Positions 52,490 to 62,810 of a stretch of 64,000 bases of DNA are shown here, piece after piece; within the stretch, counting starts at the first letter, position 1; every line of letters starts with the position of its first letter. This DNA is from Sterolibacterium denitrificans (GTDB lineage: Bacteria > Pseudomonadota > Gammaproteobacteria > Burkholderiales > Rhodocyclaceae), in NCBI RefSeq assembly GCF_900174485.1, contig NZ_LT837803.1, positions 2,867,305-2,931,304 on the forward strand. The letters run 5' to 3'. The translations under genes were made by a program, and so were the position numbers. Under the pieces are notes generated by a model. It ran no database searches and was not told the DNA's origin. It was given only the letters and a program-made list of their open reading frames with translations.

Positions 52490-54010
52490 TCAACCGAGGA
52501 ACAGCCGGTACGCCGGATTGGCGCTCTCGTCCTGGTGACGGTAGCCGAGTTCCCTGAGGAAAGTCCGAAACTCCCGCATCTCGCCGGCCGGCACCTGCAT
52601 GCCGACCAGCACCCGGGCCGTATCGGCGCCGTGGTTGCGATAGTGGAACAGCGAGATGTTCCAGCCTGCACTCATGTTTTCGAGAAAGCGCATCAACGCG
52701 CCAGGGCGCTCCGGAAACTCGAAGCGGTAAAGCAGCTCGTCGCCCACCTGCGGCGCCCGGCCGCCGACCATATGGCGGATATGCAGCTTGGCCATCTCGT
52801 TGTCCGACAGATCCAGGCTGGCCAGTCCCTTCTTCTCCAGTTGCGCGACCAGACGCGCGGTCTCCTCGCGATTGGCCACCTGTATGCCGACGAACACCTG
52901 CGCCACGCCGGGGCTGTCGTAACGGTAGTTGAACTCGGTGATATTGCGCGCGCCGAGCAGCGCGCAGAACTTGCGGAAGCTGCCGGGACGTTCCGGAATG
53001 CTCACGGCCAGGATCGCCTCGCGATGCTCGCCGACCTCGGCGCGTTCGGTGACGAAGCCGAGGCGGTCGAAATTCATGTTGGCGCCGGAAGCCACCGCTG
53101 CCAGGGTTTTGCCCTTCAGGCCATGGCGGTCGGCATATTCCTTGAGGCCGGCCAGTGCCAGCGCCCCCGCCGGTTCGAGGATGGCGCGCGTATCCTCGAA
53201 GACATCCTTGATCGCCGCGCAGATGGCATCGGTATCGACCAGTACCATCTCATCGACATGCGCTCGGCACAGACGGAAAGTCTCGCGGCCGACCTGCTTG
53301 ACCGCCGTGCCATCGGCAAACAGGCCCACCTCATGCAGCATCACGCGGCGGCCTTCGCTGAGCGAACGCTGCATGGCGGCGGCGTCGACGGCTTCCACGC
53401 CGATGATTCTCGTCGCCGGACGCAGGCGCTTGACGTAGGCAGCCACGCCGGCAATCAGTCCGCCACCGCCCACCGGACAAAAAATCGCCTCGATCGGATC
53501 GGCATGCTGACGCAGGATTTCCATGCCGATGGTGCCCTGGCCGGCGATCACCTCGGGATCATCGTAGGGATGAACGAAGGTCAGTTGCTGCGCGGCTTCC
53601 AGCTCGCGGGCATGGTCGTAGGCTTCCTTGAAGGACTCGCCGGCCAGCAGCACCTCGCCGCCACGTCCGCGCACCGCGGCGATCTTGATCCGCGGCGTCG
53701 TCACCGGCATCACGATGACCGCCCGGCAGCCGAGCCGATGCGCCGCCAGCGCCACGCCCTGGGCATGATTGCCCGCCGAAGCGGTAATGACGCCGCGCTG
53801 CCGCTGCGCCGCCGGCAAATGCACCATCTTGTTGTAGGCGCCACGCAGCTTGAAGGAAAACACCGGCTGCATGTCCTCGCGCTTGAGCAGGATGCGGTTC
53901 TCGCTGCGCGCCGAAAGCTGCGGCAGGACATCCAGCGGCGTCTCGATGGCGACATCATAAACGCGGGCGTTGAGGATCTTTTCCAGGTAATCGATCTTGG
54001 CTGAACTCAT
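52490..54010 (-). CDS. ilvA: Threonine ammonia-lyase, biosynthetic
   Basis: Deaminates threonine to 2-oxobutanoate for isoleucine synthesis. The 506-residue PLP enzyme has the cofactor lysine in VFSFKLRGAYNKMVHLP, ITASAGNHAQGVALAA, and CPVGGGGLIAGVAAYVKRL. Two C-terminal ACT-like regulatory domains (from about residues 330 and 425; PERPGSFRKFCALLG and FPERPGALMRFLENM) allow isoleucine/valine control. Length is normal for the allosteric form. Confidence 0.97.
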   Translation of the reverse strand: MSSAKIDYLEKILNARVYDVAIETPLDVLPQLSARSENRILLKREDMQPVFSFKLRGAYNKMVHLPAAQRQRGVITASAGNHAQGVALAAHRLGCRAVIVMPVTTPRIKIAAVRGRGGEVLLAGESFKEAYDHARELEAAQQLTFVHPYDDPEVIAGQGTIGMEILRQHADPIEAIFCPVGGGGLIAGVAAYVKRLRPATRIIGVEAVDAAAMQRSLSEGRRVMLHEVGLFADGTAVKQVGRETFRLCRAHVDEMVLVDTDAICAAIKDVFEDTRAILEPAGALALAGLKEYADRHGLKGKTLAAVASGANMNFDRLGFVTERAEVGEHREAILAVSIPERPGSFRKFCALLGARNITEFNYRYDSPGVAQVFVGIQVANREETARLVAQLEKKGLASLDLSDNEMAKLHIRHMVGGRAPQVGDELLYRFEFPERPGALMRFLENMSAGWNISLFHYRNHGADTARVLVGMQVPAGEMREFRTFLRELGYRHQDESANPAYRLFLG

Positions 54011-54117
54011 GGTACGGAGAAAAAAGGAGAAACAGAAGCGGCAAGCCTATTCGGAAGCGGACGGCACGACAAGCAGGCGCAGGATGTACTGCGAGCTGTG
54101 TGTTGTGTACTGCGCGA

Positions 54118-55740
54118 CTAGGACTCTGCCAGCCTGGCCAGACAGTCATCCACGCGCTCGAAGACATTGTCCGCCCCAACCTCGGCAATGAGGCCGGTGC
54201 GTTGCAGCTTGCCGAAGACATTGGCGCGCATTTCCGTCAGGATCAGGCGCGTGCCGCGCTTGCGGCAGTTGTTCTGCAGTTCGGTGAGCACGCGCAAGCC
54301 GGTGGCATCGATGAAAGGCACGTTGCCCAGATGCAGCACCAGCACCTGCATCCGGCTTTGGATCGACTGCAGTATGCCTTCCAGCTTCTCCACGGCGCCG
54401 AAGAAGAACGGCCCATCGATGCGATAGACCACCACGCCGGGCGGCAACTGTTTGCTGTCGCCCGCCTCATCGGCCAGCGGATGTTCCACCACTTCCACAC
54501 TCTGCGCCATGCGCCGCATGAACAGCAGCGAGGACAGGATCACGCCGACATTCACCGCGATGACCAGATCGCCGAAGACCGTCAGGCCGAAGGTGATCAG
54601 CAGGATCAGCACATCCGAACGCGGCGCCGTGCGCAGCAGACGCAGAAAATGCGGCAGCTCGCTCATGTTCCACGCCACCACGAACAGGATCGCCGCCAGC
54701 GCGCACAGCGGGATATACGTCGCCAGCGGCGCCAGCAAGACGATGATCAGCACCAGCGTAAGCGCATGCGTGATGCCGGTCAGCGGACTGGTGGCGCCAT
54801 TGCGGATGCCGGTCGCCGTGCGGGCGATGGCGCCGGTAGCGGCGAAACCGCCGAAGAGCGGCGCCAGGACGTTCGCCACGCCCTGGCCGATCAGTTCCTG
54901 ATTCGGATCGTGACGGGTACCGGCCATGCCGTCGGCCACCACCGCCGAGAGCAGCGATTCGATGGCGCCCAGCAAGGCGATGGTGAACGCCGGGCCGACC
55001 AGCCGCATGATGTCGGCAAAACTCAGATCGGGCGGCGAGAAGCTCGGCAGGCTTTGCGGAATGCCGCCAAAAGCGCTGCCGATGGTCGCCACGCCGTCGA
55101 AGTCGAAGAACGCCTGCAGGGCCGTGGCCAGGCTCATGGCCACCAGCGGCGCGGGAATGCGCTTGAAAATGCGCGGCGAGATCAGCAGCACGGCCAGGCT
55201 GAAGCAAGCCAGCGCGGTCGTCGTCAGATGCAGGCCGGGAAAGGCGAGGATCAACTGTTGCAGCTTTTCATGGAAATGCTCGCCGCCGGCCACAGGATGC
55301 AGGCCGAAGAAATCCCGCCACTGGCCAATGAAAATGATCAGTGCGATGCCGCTGGTGAAGCCGGTGATCACCGGATAGGGAATGTACTTGATCACCGTGC
55401 CCAGCCGCGCCAGGCCCAGCGCCAGCAGGATGCATCCGGCCATCAGCGTGGCCACCTGCAAGCCGGCAAAACCATACTTCGCCGTGACGCCGGCCAGGAT
55501 GACGACGAAAGCCCCGGTCGGTCCGGCGATCTGCAGCCGCGTGCCGCCGAACAGCGACACCGCCAGACTGGCGACGATGGCGGTGTACAGCCCATGCTCC
55601 GGCTTTACCCCGCTGGCGATGGCGAAGGCCAGCGCCAGCGGCAGAGCGACCACGCCGACGATCAGCCCGGCCACCAGATTGCGCGCCCAGTGCGCCCGTC
55701 CCCACAGGCCGGCCTGGCGTGCTTCAAGCAAGGCGATCAT
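54118..55740 (-). CDS. SulP-family anion transporter
   Basis: A 540-residue inner-membrane protein with about 12-14 helices (GLYTAIVASLAVSLFGGTRL, IAGPTGAFVVILAG, PVITGFTSGIALIIFIGQ) and a C-terminal cytoplasmic STAS domain (VLVLHLGNVPFIDATGLRVL). SulP proteins carry sulfate, bicarbonate or dicarboxylates; the substrate here is open. The STAS segment keeps the conserved Asp-Ala-Thr-Gly. It lies between ilvA and the thiolase operon, separated from the latter by a terminator. Confidence 0.92.
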   Translation of the reverse strand: MIALLEARQAGLWGRAHWARNLVAGLIVGVVALPLALAFAIASGVKPEHGLYTAIVASLAVSLFGGTRLQIAGPTGAFVVILAGVTAKYGFAGLQVATLMAGCILLALGLARLGTVIKYIPYPVITGFTSGIALIIFIGQWRDFFGLHPVAGGEHFHEKLQQLILAFPGLHLTTTALACFSLAVLLISPRIFKRIPAPLVAMSLATALQAFFDFDGVATIGSAFGGIPQSLPSFSPPDLSFADIMRLVGPAFTIALLGAIESLLSAVVADGMAGTRHDPNQELIGQGVANVLAPLFGGFAATGAIARTATGIRNGATSPLTGITHALTLVLIIVLLAPLATYIPLCALAAILFVVAWNMSELPHFLRLLRTAPRSDVLILLITFGLTVFGDLVIAVNVGVILSSLLFMRRMAQSVEVVEHPLADEAGDSKQLPPGVVVYRIDGPFFFGAVEKLEGILQSIQSRMQVLVLHLGNVPFIDATGLRVLTELQNNCRKRGTRLILTEMRANVFGKLQRTGLIAEVGADNVFERVDDCLARLAES

Positions 55741-55770
55741 CGCGGCTCCTCTCCAAAAGCCCAGAAAGAC

Positions 55771-55803
55771 AAAAGGCCGGTGCCATCATTGACGGCACCG
55801 GCC
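55771..55803 (-). terminator. Rho-independent terminator of the thiolase operon
   Basis: GGCCGGTGCC (55775-55784) and GGCACCGGCC (55794-55803) form a 10-bp stem with a 9-nt loop. AAAA (55771-55774) lies beside it, giving TTTT after the hairpin on the minus strand. It ends the SDR-MaoC-thiolase transcript just past the thiolase stop. Confidence 0.8.
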
Positions 55804-55823
55804 CGGGACTGCCCACGTCCGGC

Positions 55824-56999
<1,176 letters not shown>

Positions 57000-57044
57000 G
57001 TTGCATTCCTTTCAATTGAATTTGTTCGAGCGGCCGATTGCCGA

Positions 57045-57509
57045 TTACATGTAGCGGACGATCATTTCATACAAAACGGCCGGCTTTTCCGAACCGACGA
57101 CGTGAATGGCGAATTCGCGCGTCAGCTCCATGCCGCCCTTGGCGCCCGCCTCGGCCTTGACCACGCGGGCGCGCATGTGGATCTTGCTGCCCGAGGGCAC
57201 GGCGCCGACGAAGCGCAGCTTGTTCGAGCCGTAGTTCACCATGAAGTTGGAGCCGGTGATTTCGAAGGTTTCCGGAATGCGCATCTGCGTCATCAGCGAG
57301 AGCGTCAGGAAACCATGGGCGATGGTCGTGCCGAAGGGGCCGCTCTTGGCCGCTTCCGGGTCGACGTGGAGGAAATATTTGTCGCCGGTGAGATCAGCAA
57401 ACTTGTTGATGGTGTCCTGGGTGACTTCAAACTGATTGCTGTAGTCGCCCCACTCTTCGCTGACCAGGCCCTGCAGGGCGGCGATGTCGTCGAACTGAAT
57501 CTTCTGCAT
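57045..57509 (-). CDS. MaoC-family dehydratase (enoyl-CoA hydratase 2-like)
   Basis: A 154-residue single hotdog domain. The hydratase-2 signature region is FADLTGDKYFLHVDPEAAKS (Asp and His of the R-specific hydratase site), then PFGTTIAHGFLTLSLMTQM. Members hydrate enoyl-CoA with R stereochemistry. It lies between the SDR (14 bp) and thiolase (45 bp) genes, so the three enzymes can give hydration, oxidation and thiolysis of one beta-oxidation round. Confidence 0.9.
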   Translation of the reverse strand: MQKIQFDDIAALQGLVSEEWGDYSNQFEVTQDTINKFADLTGDKYFLHVDPEAAKSGPFGTTIAHGFLTLSLMTQMRIPETFEITGSNFMVNYGSNKLRFVGAVPSGSKIHMRARVVKAEAGAKGGMELTREFAIHVVGSEKPAVLYEMIVRYM

Positions 57510-57523
57510 GTGGATCTTCCTTC

Positions 57524-58429
57524 TTACATGGCCGGGACGGCGAAACCGTCCTTGACCGGCGTCCGCTTGGCGAAGTAGTCGCCCAGATGCCGGGCCACGC
57601 CATCGACGCTCCAGGCTTCATCGCTGTCGAAGTTCGGGCCGACGGTCGGACGCTGGACGACGGAAATCTGCTTGCCCCAGACGACGAAGACTTCGCCGGA
57701 GACATTGGCGGCGCGCGGGCTGGCGAGATAGCCGACCAGCGGGCTGATGTGCTCGGGCGCGAAGTAGTCGAAGCCGCTCTCGGGCTTCTCGAACATCGCG
57801 GCGATCGGGCCGGTGGAAGTCATCGCGGTGCGCGCACGCGGGCAGATGACGTTGGCGGTCACGCCCGACTTGAACAGCGCCTGGGCAGCGCCCATGGTCA
57901 TGGCGACGATGCCGGCCTTGGCGGCGGCATAGTTGGGCTGGCCGACGGAACCGAACAGGAAGGCTTCCGAGGAGGTGCTGATCATGCGGCCATACACCGG
58001 CGCATTCTCGGCCTTGGACTTGTCGCGCCAGTACTTGGCGGCATGGCGCATGTTGCAGAAATGGCCCTTGAGATGCACGCGCACCACGGCGTCGAAATCC
58101 TGCTCGCTCATGTTGAAGAGCATGGCATCCTTGCAGAAGCCGGCGTTATTCACCAGGATGTTGAGGTCGCCGTAGGTGTCGACGGCGGTCTTGAACAGGG
58201 CCTCGGTCGCACCCCAGTCGGCACAATCGCCGAAGTGGGCGACGGCTTCGCCACCGGCGCTCTTGATTTCCTCGACCGTCTTGCGCGCCGGCTCTTCACC
58301 CGCCGCCGAACCGCCCAGATCGTTGATGACCACGCGGGCGCCCATCTTCGCCAGCAGCAGGGCATGTTCACGCCCCAGGCCAGCGCCGCCGCCGGTGATG
58401 ATGGCAACCTTGCCGTCCAATTCGCTCAT
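57524..58429 (-). CDS. SDR oxidoreductase, 17-beta-HSD4/3-hydroxyacyl-CoA dehydrogenase-like
   Basis: A 301-residue NAD-dependent dehydrogenase. The cofactor loop is ITGGGAGLGREHALLL, with NDLGGSA after the second strand (Asp suits NAD). ILVNNAGFCKDAML and the catalytic Tyr167-xxx-Lys171 in QPNYAAAKAG are present. The sequence resembles the dehydrogenase part of peroxisomal MFE-2 and mycobacterial Hsd4A-type cholesterol enzymes. It is first of the SDR-MaoC-thiolase operon; GAGGAGAAACC before the ATG is a strong ribosome site. Confidence 0.92.
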   Translation of the reverse strand: MSELDGKVAIITGGGAGLGREHALLLAKMGARVVINDLGGSAAGEEPARKTVEEIKSAGGEAVAHFGDCADWGATEALFKTAVDTYGDLNILVNNAGFCKDAMLFNMSEQDFDAVVRVHLKGHFCNMRHAAKYWRDKSKAENAPVYGRMISTSSEAFLFGSVGQPNYAAAKAGIVAMTMGAAQALFKSGVTANVICPRARTAMTSTGPIAAMFEKPESGFDYFAPEHISPLVGYLASPRAANVSGEVFVVWGKQISVVQRPTVGPNFDSDEAWSVDGVARHLGDYFAKRTPVKDGFAVPAM

Positions 58430-58448
58430 GGTTTCTCCTCAGTTCGAT

Positions 58449-58461
58449 GTTAATGGTTAAC
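58449..58461. promoter_or_regulatory. Palindrome upstream of the SDR operon, candidate operator
   Basis: GTTAATGGTTAAC (5-bp arms, 3-bp centre) lies 20 bp upstream of the SDR start codon. The position suits a repressor site, for example of the TetR family. No regulator gene is adjacent. Confidence 0.45.
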
Positions 58462-58613
58462 GCGGGGACTCTAGCACAGGCGATGCCGCAAACTCATCAT
58501 CCAGACGGACTACAGGACACCAACCCACCCCCGTTTCCGCCTGCCGCAGTGAGCATGCACTCTGCGCAAAACCGCGCCGACACATGAATCGCGCCTTGCG
58601 GGGCGCGCCAGAC

Positions 58614-60377
58614 TCAATGACTGATGAAAAGCGGCGGACGTTCCGGAAAACTCAGGGTGCGGCGAATTTCGACGACATCGTAGCCACGCCGCAAGTCCGG
58701 CGGAAAAGCCGCGAAGGGAGCGCACATTTCTATGATGCGCCGCGCCGCCTCGTCGAGTTCCTGACTGCCGCTGCTCTTGGCGACGCGCACATTCTCCAGG
58801 CTGCCGTCGCTGCGGATGCGGACGATCACGACCACCGGCCCATGCACCAGGTTGCGCGACAAGCGCGGATAATTGACATTGCCGATGCGGCGGATTTTCT
58901 CCTCCCAGCTATCGCCGTAAAAGGAAAGCTGCAGCTCGCTCGGATTGCGGCCGAGGATACTGCCACGCGAGGCAGGCGCTGGCGGCAATGCGCTCTCCTG
59001 CGTGCCCGACGCGCGCAATGGCAGATCGGACAAGCCGCCCGCGCCATGTCGCGCCATCTCCATGGCCCGGCGGGCGAGATCCTGACCCAGCCCTTGCTTC
59101 GCTGCGCCTTCCGTTGCCGTTTTCGTTTCTTTCCCGGTCTCTGCCGGCCCGCTGCTGGCAACCGCCGCAGCTTCAAGACGGGCGCGCTCGGCGGCCAGCG
59201 CCTGCTCGCGCTGGCGAAGCGCATCCTCGGCCGCCCTCGCCTGGGCTTCGGCCCGCGCTTGCGCCTCGGCTTCCGCCCTTGCCTGTGCCTCTGCGCGTGC
59301 TTTGGCTTCGGCCTCAGCCTGGGCCCGCACCAGGGCAGCGGCCTTTGCTTCCTCTTTTTCTCTTTCGGCCTGCTCCCGGCGGCGTTTTTCCTCAAGCAGC
59401 CGGACGGCATGCTCGGCCTGGCGCCGTTCTTCCGCCGCCAGCGCGGCAAGCCGCTGACGTTCCTGCGCTTCGGCTGCGGCGAGGCGACGCAGGCGTTCAG
59501 CTTCGGCCTCGGCGGCAGCGGCTTCCTCGGCCGCTTGTCTGGCCAGAGCCTGCTGTTCGGCCTTGCGTCGCGCTTCATCTGCCTGGGCCTGGGCCAGCGC
59601 CTGCTGCGCTTCAAGTTGCCGTTGCCGCTCCAGCGCGGCGATACGTTCGGCTTCGGCGCGTTCCCGTTCTACATCTGCACGTTCACGCGCCAGTCGCGCC
59701 GCCTCAGCCTCTGCCTCAACGCGGGCCGCTTCGGCGATCTGCGCCAGACGCTGCTGCTCGCGCAGTTCGGCCTCACGCCTGGCCTCGATTTCGGGATCGG
59801 GCTCAGGCTCGGCCACTTCAGGTTCGAGTCTGGCCTCGGCGGCTATTTCGCTTTCGGTATCGTCCGCCACGCGCATCTCGGCGGCCGGCTTCTCGATCTC
59901 CGGCTCGACTTCCGTCCTGGCCTCGATGCGCCAACTTTCTTCCTGCGCATCGGCTTCCAGGCTGAGCACCGGCGGACCATCGCTGGCCTTCTCATGCACC
60001 TTGGCCGCGGCTACTCTGGCCCTGGTCTTCGCCCTGGCCGGAGGAGAGGCCGATTCCTGCGCCACGACAGGCGGCGGACTTGCCTTCTTCGGCCGCAAGC
60101 TGCTCTGGATAACGCCCCTGGCCGGCGGCGCCGTGACGGTTACGGGAGGCAATTCCAGCGGCAAGGCCGAGGCAGGAGCAAGCGCCACATCCTTTCTTGC
60201 CGCGCGCAATTCGATATGCAGCGTTGGCGGCGGCACCCTGGCCTGACGCGCACCCCAGGTCCAGCCCATTGCCGGCAGCCCCTTGCCGGGTGCGCCAAAC
60301 TGCAGGGACAGGATGGCCAGATGCAGAATGATGCTGAATACCAGGGAAGGCCCCAGGTAATGTTCACCGCGCTGCAT
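58614..60377 (-). CDS. TonB-type energy transducer with long coiled-coil (TonB/TolA-like)
   Basis: A 587-residue protein. One N-terminal membrane anchor holds SIILH (S15-x3-H19), matching the Ser-His pair of TonB and TolA needed for ExbBD/TolQR coupling. A Pro/Ala-rich part follows, then about 250 residues of Ala/Glu/Arg coiled coil as in TolA. The C-terminal TonB domain starts near residue 490 (SWEEKIRRIGNVNYPRLSRN, VRIRSDGSLENVRVAKSSGS). E. coli TonB has 239 residues, TolA 421. No exbB/exbD or tolQR is nearby. Confidence 0.85.
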   Translation of the reverse strand: MQRGEHYLGPSLVFSIILHLAILSLQFGAPGKGLPAMGWTWGARQARVPPPTLHIELRAARKDVALAPASALPLELPPVTVTAPPARGVIQSSLRPKKASPPPVVAQESASPPARAKTRARVAAAKVHEKASDGPPVLSLEADAQEESWRIEARTEVEPEIEKPAAEMRVADDTESEIAAEARLEPEVAEPEPDPEIEARREAELREQQRLAQIAEAARVEAEAEAARLARERADVERERAEAERIAALERQRQLEAQQALAQAQADEARRKAEQQALARQAAEEAAAAEAEAERLRRLAAAEAQERQRLAALAAEERRQAEHAVRLLEEKRRREQAEREKEEAKAAALVRAQAEAEAKARAEAQARAEAEAQARAEAQARAAEDALRQREQALAAERARLEAAAVASSGPAETGKETKTATEGAAKQGLGQDLARRAMEMARHGAGGLSDLPLRASGTQESALPPAPASRGSILGRNPSELQLSFYGDSWEEKIRRIGNVNYPRLSRNLVHGPVVVIVRIRSDGSLENVRVAKSSGSQELDEAARRIIEMCAPFAAFPPDLRRGYDVVEIRRTLSFPERPPLFISH

Positions 60378-60451
60378 CGTCAGCCGTCGGAGTAAGTGTG
60401 GAACATGCGTGGCAAACGAACGAACTGTTCAAACGGACAAGCGGACAAACG

Positions 60452-60485
60452 AAAAAGGCCCCTGATGAAACAACATTCAGGGGCC
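60452..60485 (-). terminator. Rho-independent terminator of the tRNA gene
   Basis: GGCCCCTGA (60457-60465) and TCAGGGGCC (60477-60485) form a 9-bp stem with an 11-nt loop. AAAAA (60452-60456) beside it gives TTTTT on the minus strand. It lies 6 bp past the tRNA 3' end. Confidence 0.88.
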
Positions 60486-60491
60486 TGGATC

Positions 60492-60568
60492 TGGTGGTGA
60501 TGGGTGGACTTGAACCACCGACCCCCGGATTATGAATCCGGTGCTCTAACCGGCTGAGCTACATCACC
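60492..60568 (-). tRNA. tRNA-Met (anticodon CAU)
   Basis: A 77-nt cloverleaf with encoded CCA. The acceptor stem is GGTGATG/CATCACC, the D arm is AGCTCAGCCGGTTAGAGC, the anticodon stem is CCGGA/TCCGG with loop TTCATAA (anticodon CAT at 60534-60532), and the T arm is GGTGG-TTCAAGT-CCACC. CAU anticodons can also mark tRNA-Ile2 after lysidine modification; the overall sequence fits elongator tRNA-Met better. The first acceptor pair is G-C, so it is not the initiator. Confidence 0.92.
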
Positions 60569-60678
60569 GTCGCCTGCAAACCGCAAACTGCGCGCAGGGG
60601 CGCCGCTGGCGAAAGGCGGAATTATCCTTGTTCGCTCCAAACCTTGTCAAGCCGGCGGCAGTTCGCGACAATGCCGGG

Positions 60679-61881
60679 ATGTCCAGAAGTCCTGTCTCAT
60701 CTGAACCATACGACGTGATCATCGTCGGCGCTGGCCTCGCCGGCCTCGCCCTTGCCGTGGCATTGCGCGGCAGCCGGCTGTCGATTGCCCTGGTCGAAGG
60801 CCGCGCGCCCCAGCCGTCCCGCGCTACACAGACCGACTGGGATACGCGCGTCTATGCCATCAGCCCGTCGAACGCGCGCTTTCTCGACGGCATCGGCGTC
60901 TGGCGCCACCTCGATCCGGACAGCCCGCAAACGCGCCTCGTCCCGGTGCAGCAGATGAGCGTGCATGGCGACCAGGGCGGAAGCCTCGATTTCTCCGCCT
61001 ATGCCAGCGGCGCGGATGAGCTGGCCTGGATCGCCGAATCCTCGCTGCTGCAGCATGAACTCTGGGAAACGGCCAAACGCCAGGCCAATCTCGACCTGTA
61101 CTGCCCGGCGCGGCCGCAGGCACTCGATATCGACGCGCCGGCTGCTCGATTGAGGCTGGAAGATGGCCGCACGCTGCGCGCCAGACTGATCGTCGCCGCC
61201 GACGGTGCGGACTCCTGGACGCGCCAGGCAGCCGGCATCGAGGTGCATTTCCAGCCTTACGAACAAATGGGCGTCGTCGCCAACTTCAACTGCAGCCGGC
61301 CGCATCGCGCCACGGCATTCCAGTGGTTTCGCCGCGATGGCATTCTGGCCTGGCTGCCGCTGCCCGGCGAGCGGATTTCCATGGTCTGGTCGACGCCCGA
61401 ACGCCATGCTCGCGAACTGCTTGCACTACCTGCCGAGGAGCTGTCCCAGCGCGTTGCCGCGGCGGGCAACGACCACCTGGGCGCACTCGATCTGCTCACG
61501 CCGCCGGCGGCCTTCCCCTTGCGCCTGATGCGCGCGCCGCAGGTGGTCGCGCCGCGTCTGGCCCTGATCGGCGATGCCGCGCATACCATCCACCCGCTCT
61601 CGGGGCATGGCATCAATCTGGGTTTCAAGGATGCGCAGGCGCTGGCGGCCGTGCTCACCGCCAAGCCGGAACATGTGGATTGCGGCGAGCTACCGCTGCT
61701 GCGCGCCTACGAACGCACGCGCAGCGAGGAAGTGCGCGCATTACAATTCGCCACGCACGCCCTGCAACGCCTGTTCCAGCCGGATCTCGCACCACTGGCC
61801 TGGCTGCGCAATACCGGACTGAACCTGACCAATGCGTTGCCGGTCATAAAGAACGCACTGGTGCGCTACGCGCTGGGTTGA
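60679..61881 (+). CDS. UbiH/UbiI/COQ6-family FAD hydroxylase
   Basis: FAD-dependent monooxygenase of ubiquinone synthesis, 400 residues. The FAD-binding fingerprint is VIIVGAGLAGLALAVAL, then DTRVYAISPSNARFL, the DG motif region IVAADGADSWTRQAAGI, and the GD motif ALIGDAAHTIHPLSGHGINL. The last is the signature of the family. Which ring position it hydroxylates (UbiH, UbiI, UbiF) cannot be told. The start MSRSPVSSEP at 60679 is preferred over 60628. Confidence 0.92.
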   Translation: MSRSPVSSEPYDVIIVGAGLAGLALAVALRGSRLSIALVEGRAPQPSRATQTDWDTRVYAISPSNARFLDGIGVWRHLDPDSPQTRLVPVQQMSVHGDQGGSLDFSAYASGADELAWIAESSLLQHELWETAKRQANLDLYCPARPQALDIDAPAARLRLEDGRTLRARLIVAADGADSWTRQAAGIEVHFQPYEQMGVVANFNCSRPHRATAFQWFRRDGILAWLPLPGERISMVWSTPERHARELLALPAEELSQRVAAAGNDHLGALDLLTPPAAFPLRLMRAPQVVAPRLALIGDAAHTIHPLSGHGINLGFKDAQALAAVLTAKPEHVDCGELPLLRAYERTRSEEVRALQFATHALQRLFQPDLAPLAWLRNTGLNLTNALPVIKNALVRYALG

Positions 61882-61926
61882 TCCACTTTTCCCGTTGCAT
61901 CCCCTTCCCCCGTTTCCGGAGTCCTC

Positions 61927-62661
61927 ATGTCGAAGAAAAGCCTCTATTGCCTGCTGTCCGCATTCCCATTCCTGCTCACGACCGTTCTGGCGCATGCCGG
62001 CGAGGCGGAGGTCCGCAAGGCAGCCAACGGCCTGTTCCGTCCCGGCACCCAGATCGATGAAATCCGCAAGGCCGAAATTGCCGGTATCTATGAAGTACGC
62101 GTCGGCAGCAATCTTTTTTATTTCGATGAGAAAGGCAAGTACGCCATCATGGGCGACATCATCGATACCGGATCGAAGCGCAACCTGACCGAGGAAAAAC
62201 GCGACAAGCTGTCGGCCATCAAGTTTTCCGACCTGCCGCTGGATCAGGCCATCAAGACCGTGCGCGGCAACGGCAAGCGCGTCTTCGCCACGTTCGAGGA
62301 TCCGAACTGCGGCTATTGCAAGAAGCTGGCGCGCGACATCGTGACCCTGACCGACTTCACGATGTACACCTTCCTCTATCCCATACTCAGCCCGGATTCG
62401 GCCGAAAAATCCCGCAACATCTGGTGCGCCGCCGACCAATCGAAAGCCTGGATCGGCTACATGACGGCGGGCGCCAATCCGGCACCGGCCAACTGCGACA
62501 CCCCGATCGAAAAGAATCTCGAGCTCGGGCAAAGGTACAACATCCAGGGCACCCCCAACATCATCCTCACCAATGGCACGCGTCTTCCCGGCTATGTTTC
62601 CGCAGCACAGCTCGACCAGATGCTGAACCAGATCGCCACGGGCAAGGGCACGGGCAAGTAG
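61927..62661 (+). CDS. dsbC: Thiol:disulfide interchange protein DsbC
   Basis: Periplasmic disulfide isomerase, 244 residues. The signal peptide ends VLAHAGE, the N-terminal dimerisation domain covers residues 25-85, and the thioredoxin-like domain has the redox site DPNCGYCKKL and cis-Pro in GTPNIILTNG. A second Cys pair (IWCAADQ; ANCDTP) matches the structural disulfide of DsbC. It follows the hydroxylase gene by 45 bp. Confidence 0.95.
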   Translation: MSKKSLYCLLSAFPFLLTTVLAHAGEAEVRKAANGLFRPGTQIDEIRKAEIAGIYEVRVGSNLFYFDEKGKYAIMGDIIDTGSKRNLTEEKRDKLSAIKFSDLPLDQAIKTVRGNGKRVFATFEDPNCGYCKKLARDIVTLTDFTMYTFLYPILSPDSAEKSRNIWCAADQSKAWIGYMTAGANPAPANCDTPIEKNLELGQRYNIQGTPNIILTNGTRLPGYVSAAQLDQMLNQIATGKGTGK

Positions 62662-62734
62662 ACCGCTGCGTAGTGTGTAGGGCGTTGCACGCGCGGTACA
62701 CCTAGCGCGCCCGCAGCGGGCACGGCACGTCTAT

Positions 62735-62788
62735 CTGAAAAGCAGAAGCCGCACGACCAGGCTACGGCGTGCGGCTTCTGCTTTTCAG
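62735..62788. terminator. Bidirectional terminator with a perfect 21-bp stem
   Basis: The arms at 62735-62755 and 62768-62788 are exact reverse complements (CTGAAAAGCAGAAGCCGCAC...), with a 12-nt loop. The outer part of the stem is A4/T4 so either strand has a U-rich end. It serves convergent dsbC and the oxidoreductase gene. Confidence 0.75.
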
Positions 62789-62810
62789 CGACCTTTTCAA
62801 CAACCGGAAA

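Noticed and set aside
60492-60568. Reading the CAU tRNA as tRNA-Ile2 or initiator tRNA
   Set aside because: The first acceptor pair is G-C, which excludes the initiator. Overall sequence fits elongator Met better than Ile2, though Ile2 is not fully excluded.
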